Below, piece by piece: positions 60,887 to 64,000 of a DNA stretch of 64,000 nucleotides. Source of the stretch: Pseudaquabacterium pictum (GTDB lineage Bacteria > Pseudomonadota > Gammaproteobacteria > Burkholderiales > Burkholderiaceae_C). Position 1 is the stretch's first letter, and the number at the start of each line of letters is the position of its first letter. A model generated the notes under the pieces. That model was not told where the DNA came from. It was given only the letters and a program-made list of their open reading frames with translations, and did not search any database. The position numbers and the translations under genes are program-made. The DNA lies in contig NZ_BJCL01000003.1 in NCBI RefSeq assembly GCF_005403045.1, positions 1 to 64,000 of the forward strand, in the 5' to 3' direction.

Positions 60887-61767
60887 CCACCGATCTGGCG
60901 CTGACCTGGCCGGTGGTGCTGGCCGTGTTGTGCGGCGCGGCGCTGCACGCCGGCTGGAACGCCCTGGTCAAGAGCAGCGGCGACAAGCCACTGGACACCG
61001 CCCTGGTGCACCTGATGGGCGCGCTGGTGGCGGTGCCGTTGCTGCTGATCGTCGGCCTGCCCGGGCCGGCCGGGCTGCCTTACATCGCTGCATCGCTGGT
61101 CATCCACATCGGCTACTACATCGCGCTGGCCGGCGCCTACCAGCATGGCGACCTGGGGTTGACCTACCCGATCATGCGCGGCTTCGCGCCGCTGCTGGTG
61201 GCCCTGGGCAGCGGCAGCCTGCTGGGTGAGTCGCCCAGCCCGGCGGCCTGGGCCGGCGTCATCGGCATCACCACCGGCGTGGCCCTGGTCGGGCTGGCCA
61301 AGCCAGGCGAAGCACTGCACCACCGCAAGGCGCTGATGTTCGCGTTTGCCAATGCCGGCATCATCGCCGTCTACACCGTGGTCGATGGCCTGGGGGTGCG
61401 CGCCGAGGTGGCGGCCGGCGGCAGCGCGCTGCGCTATGTGATGCTGCTGTTTGTGCTGGACGGCATCGCCTACCCGCTGCTGGTGTGGCTGCGGCGCGGG
61501 CCGGAAGGCCGTGCCCACATCCTGGCCTATGCCCGCCAGCGCTGGCCGCTGGCGGCGGTGGGCGGCAGCGCCAGCATCGGCAGTTATGCCATCGCACTGT
61601 GGGCCATGACCCGTGCCCCGGTGGCCAGCGTGGCCGCGTTGCGCGAGACCTCCGTGCTGTTTGCCGCGGTGCTGGGCACGGTGCTGCTGAAAGAGGCCTT
61701 CGGCCTGCAGCGTGCCATCGGCACCGCGGTGATCGTGGCTGGTGTGATGGCCTTGCGCCTCGGATGA
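60883..61767 (+). CDS. EamA/DMT-family transporter
   Basis: This 294-residue protein has about ten helices arranged as two EamA repeats (VLAVLCGAALHAGWNALVKSS at the start; VASVAALRETSVLFAAVLGTVLLKEAFG in the second repeat). Such carriers export or import small metabolites such as amino acids. A TTG overlapping the HD gene stop (TTGA) is the best start, since the frame upstream is a shadow. Its position between the HD oxygenase and the flavoprotein suggests transport of a phosphonate-derived compound, but the substrate is unknown. Confidence 0.82.
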   Translation: MTTDLALTWPVVLAVLCGAALHAGWNALVKSSGDKPLDTALVHLMGALVAVPLLLIVGLPGPAGLPYIAASLVIHIGYYIALAGAYQHGDLGLTYPIMRGFAPLLVALGSGSLLGESPSPAAWAGVIGITTGVALVGLAKPGEALHHRKALMFAFANAGIIAVYTVVDGLGVRAEVAAGGSALRYVMLLFVLDGIAYPLLVWLRRGPEGRAHILAYARQRWPLAAVGGSASIGSYAIALWAMTRAPVASVAALRETSVLFAAVLGTVLLKEAFGLQRAIGTAVIVAGVMALRLG

Positions 61768-61780
61768 CGGAGACCTGGCG

Positions 61781-64000
61781 ATGCCCTTGCCCCCCCATGT
61801 GCAAACCCTGATCGTCGGCGGTGGCATTGCCGGCTGTTCCACCGCTTACCACCTCACCCAGCTGGGCCGCCGCGACGTGTTGCTGCTGGAGCAGGGCCGG
61901 CTGACCAGCGGCACCACCTGGCATGCCGCCGGCCTGGTCGGCCAGATGCGGCCCAACCGCAGCATGACCGGCATGAGCCGCTACGGCATCGACTTGTACA
62001 GCCGGCTGGAGGCCGAAACCGGCCTCGCCACCGGCTGGAAGCAGTGCGGCAGCCTCAACGTGGCTCACACGCCCGAGCGCATGCAGCTGCTGCACAAGCA
62101 GGCGGCGCTGGCGCGCAGCTTCGGCGTGGAGGTGCATGTGATCAGCCCGGCCGAGGCGGGCGACAGGTGGCCGCTGATGCGCACCGACGACCTGCAGGGC
62201 GCGCTGTGGATCCCGGGTGACGGCAAGGCCAACCCGACCGACCTGACGATGTCGCTGGCCAAGGGCGCCCGCAACCGGGGCGCGAAGCTGGTGGAAGGCG
62301 TGCAGGTCACCGGCGTGCTGGTCGAGGACGGCCCGTCCGGTCCGCGGGTGGCCGGCGTGCACACGCTGCAGGACGGCGTTCCCGGCGTGGTGCGCTGCGA
62401 GACGCTGATCAACTGCGCCGGCCAGTGGGCGCGGCAGTTCGGCGCGCTGGCCGGCGTCAACGTGCCGCTGTACTCGGCCGAGCACTTCTACCTCGTCACC
62501 GACCGCATCCCCGGCGTGCACCCGATGCTGCCGGTGATGCGCGATCCCGACGGCCTGATCTACTACAAGGAAGAGGTCGGCGGCCTGGTGATGGGCGGCT
62601 TCGAGCTGGCGGCCAAGCCCTGGTCGATCGATCCGATTCCCGCCGACTTCCAGTTCCAGCTGCTCGGCGAAGACTGGGACCAGTTCGAGCCGCTGATGAC
62701 CAACGCCATCCACCGCACGCCTTGCCTGGAGACCGCGCCGATCAAGATGCTGCTCAACGGGCCGGAGAGCTTCACGCCCGACGGCAACTTCATCCTCGGC
62801 GAGGCGCCGGGGCTGCGTGGCTACTTCGTCTGCGCCGGCTTCAACTCGGCCGGCATCGCCAACAGCGGCGGCGCCGGCCAACTGATCGCCGAGTGGGTGG
62901 TCGGCGGCGAAGCACCGCAGGATCTGTGGGAAGTCGACATCCGCCGCTTCGGCGCCTTCACCGGCAACCGCCGCGCGCTGGCCCAGCGCACCGCCGAGAC
63001 CCTGGGCCTGCACTACGCCATGCGCTGGCCGCGGCAGGAACTGCAGAGCGCCCGCCCGCTGCGCACCAGCCCGCTGCATGACCGCCTGGCCGCCCGCGGC
63101 GCCGAATTCGGCAGCAAGAACGGCTGGGAGCGGGCCAATGTCTTCCGCCCCGCCGGGGCGGACAGCCTGCCGCCGCACACCCTGGGCACCCCCGGCTGGC
63201 TGCCCTGGATGCAGGCCGAGCAGCAGGCCACCCGCAGCGCCGTGGCGTTGTACGACCAGACCAGCTTCGGCAAGCTGCTGCTGCAGGGCCGCGATGCGCT
63301 GGCGGTGCTGCAGCGGTTGTGCGCCAACCAGATCGACGTGGCCCCGGGCCGGCTGGTCTACACCGCCATGCTGAATGCCCGCGGCGGCTTCGAGAGCGAT
63401 TGCACCGTGCTGCGCCTGGCGGCCGACCGCTTCCTGCTGATCACCGGCTCGGCCCAGCCGCTGCGCGATGCCGACTGGATCGGCCGCCACCTCGGCGCCG
63501 ACCAGCATGCGGTGCTGACCGATGTGAGCGCGCTGTGGAGCGTGCTGTCGGTCATGGGCCCGAACGCCCGCGCCCTGCTGGCCCGCCTGAGCCCCGACGA
63601 CCTGTCGCCCGCCGCGCTGCCGTGGGGCCACAGCCAGGAGATCGACCTGGGCCTCGCCCGGGTGCGCGCCGCCCGCATGGCCTATGTGGGCGGGCCGGGC
63701 TACGAGCTGTACGTGCCGGTGGAGATGGCCCGCCATGTCGACATCGCGCTGCAGGCCGCCGGCGCCGACCTGGGCCTGCGCGATGCCGGCTACTGGGCGC
63801 TGGATGCCCTGCGCATCGAGGCCGGCCGCCGCGCCTGGGGTGCCGAGATGGGGCCCGATGAGACACCATTCGAGGTCGGGCTGGGCGCCTTCGTCGCGTT
63901 CGACAAGGGTTGTGACTTCATCGGCCGCGATGCGCTGCTGGCGGCCCGCGGGCAGCCGCTTCGCAAGAAGCTGGTCACGGTGGTGCTGGACGATCCGCAG
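61781..64000 (+). CDS. GcvT-type FAD-dependent oxidoreductase (dimethylglycine/sarcosine dehydrogenase-like), 3' end outside window
   Basis: 740 codons are open to the window edge with no stop. The N-terminal half is a DAO-fold flavoprotein: dinucleotide motif VGGGIAGCSTAYHL (12-25) and TTWHAAGLVGQMRP, where H48 matches the histidine that carries covalent FAD in dimethylglycine dehydrogenase. AGFNSAGIANSGGAG closes the FAD site. From about residue 460 a GcvT/aminomethyltransferase-like folate domain follows (TRSAVALYDQTSFGKLLLQGRDA). Such enzymes oxidatively demethylate N-methylated glycines and pass formaldehyde to tetrahydrofolate. The ATG at 61781 is 13 bases after the DMT gene. A role on N-methyl compounds released from phosphonates is an inference. 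Confidence 0.88.
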   Translation, partial: MPLPPHVQTLIVGGGIAGCSTAYHLTQLGRRDVLLLEQGRLTSGTTWHAAGLVGQMRPNRSMTGMSRYGIDLYSRLEAETGLATGWKQCGSLNVAHTPERMQLLHKQAALARSFGVEVHVISPAEAGDRWPLMRTDDLQGALWIPGDGKANPTDLTMSLAKGARNRGAKLVEGVQVTGVLVEDGPSGPRVAGVHTLQDGVPGVVRCETLINCAGQWARQFGALAGVNVPLYSAEHFYLVTDRIPGVHPMLPVMRDPDGLIYYKEEVGGLVMGGFELAAKPWSIDPIPADFQFQLLGEDWDQFEPLMTNAIHRTPCLETAPIKMLLNGPESFTPDGNFILGEAPGLRGYFVCAGFNSAGIANSGGAGQLIAEWVVGGEAPQDLWEVDIRRFGAFTGNRRALAQRTAETLGLHYAMRWPRQELQSARPLRTSPLHDRLAARGAEFGSKNGWERANVFRPAGADSLPPHTLGTPGWLPWMQAEQQATRSAVALYDQTSFGKLLLQGRDALAVLQRLCANQIDVAPGRLVYTAMLNARGGFESDCTVLRLAADRFLLITGSAQPLRDADWIGRHLGADQHAVLTDVSALWSVLSVMGPNARALLARLSPDDLSPAALPWGHSQEIDLGLARVRAARMAYVGGPGYELYVPVEMARHVDIALQAAGADLGLRDAGYWALDALRIEAGRRAWGAEMGPDETPFEVGLGAFVAFDKGCDFIGRDALLAARGQPLRKKLVTVVLDDPQ

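Overview
The window is a continuous stretch of a high-GC betaproteobacterial chromosome. The gene content points to the order Burkholderiales, most likely the Rubrivivax/Leptothrix/Ideonella group. This rests on the petABC-sspA-sspB run, the hisI-hisE-(DUF4870)-hinT-tatABC-degQ-type run, dciA facing secA, PEP-CTERM proteins, a DUF3683 FAD/Fe-S oxidase, and GC-rich intergenic repeats of a kind common in that group. The genus is an inference. Genes are densely packed, with many 1-8 base stop/start overlaps. I see no insertion sequence, phage, CRISPR array, rRNA or replication origin. One tRNA (Thr, anticodon TGT) is present.

Layout. 0-9 kb: the 3' end of a type II secretion gspB, a PEP-CTERM protein, a fused two-domain fatty acyl-CoA reductase of the wax-ester type, and a three-PAS sensor kinase overlapping a c-di-GMP phosphodiesterase response regulator. 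9-14.3 kb: argB, a pyrimidine 5'-nucleotidase, a gamma-glutamylcyclotransferase, slmA, pdeM, a DUF815 ATPase and mutT. 14.3-14.7 kb: a non-coding gap with two divergently oriented structured elements that share loop sequences but not stem sequences. 14.7-22.4 kb: carotenoid oxygenase, hisI, hisE, a small membrane protein, hinT, tatABC, a DegS/DegQ-type protease, a Nif3-like protein and pdxA. 22.4-35.4 kb: DUF1631 protein, mscL, the cytochrome bc1 operon, sspAB, tRNA-Thr, dciA, secA, a FxDxF PEP-CTERM protein and argJ. 35.5-46 kb: an MFS transporter, the ugpBAECQ glycerol-3-phosphate/glycerophosphodiester operon, and a 1310-residue FAD/Fe-S oxidoreductase.

46-64 kb is the most distinctive part: a bidirectional organophosphonate regulon built around a GntR-type regulator and a perfect palindrome in the divergent promoter region. 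Leftward, eight tightly spaced genes encode a 2-aminoethylphosphonate (AEP) ABC transporter, PhnW transaminase, ethanolamine ammonia-lyase EutB/EutC, a HAD phosphatase and an AstE/aspartoacylase-type hydrolase. Rightward, at least seven genes encode the regulator, PhnA, PhnY, a Na/Pi transporter, a PhnZ/TmpB-like HD mixed-valent-iron oxygenase, a DMT transporter and a sarcosine/dimethylglycine-dehydrogenase-like flavoprotein cut by the window edge. PhnW, PhnY and PhnA together take AEP to acetate and phosphate. The extra genes suggest the locus also handles ethanolamine, phosphoethanolamine or N-methylated aminoethyl-phosphorus compounds and disposes of surplus phosphate. With the nearby ugp operon, which can deliver glycerophosphoethanolamine, the 36.9-64 kb region looks like an organophosphorus-scavenging neighbourhood. 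The combined pathway is an inference; the individual family assignments are mostly secure.
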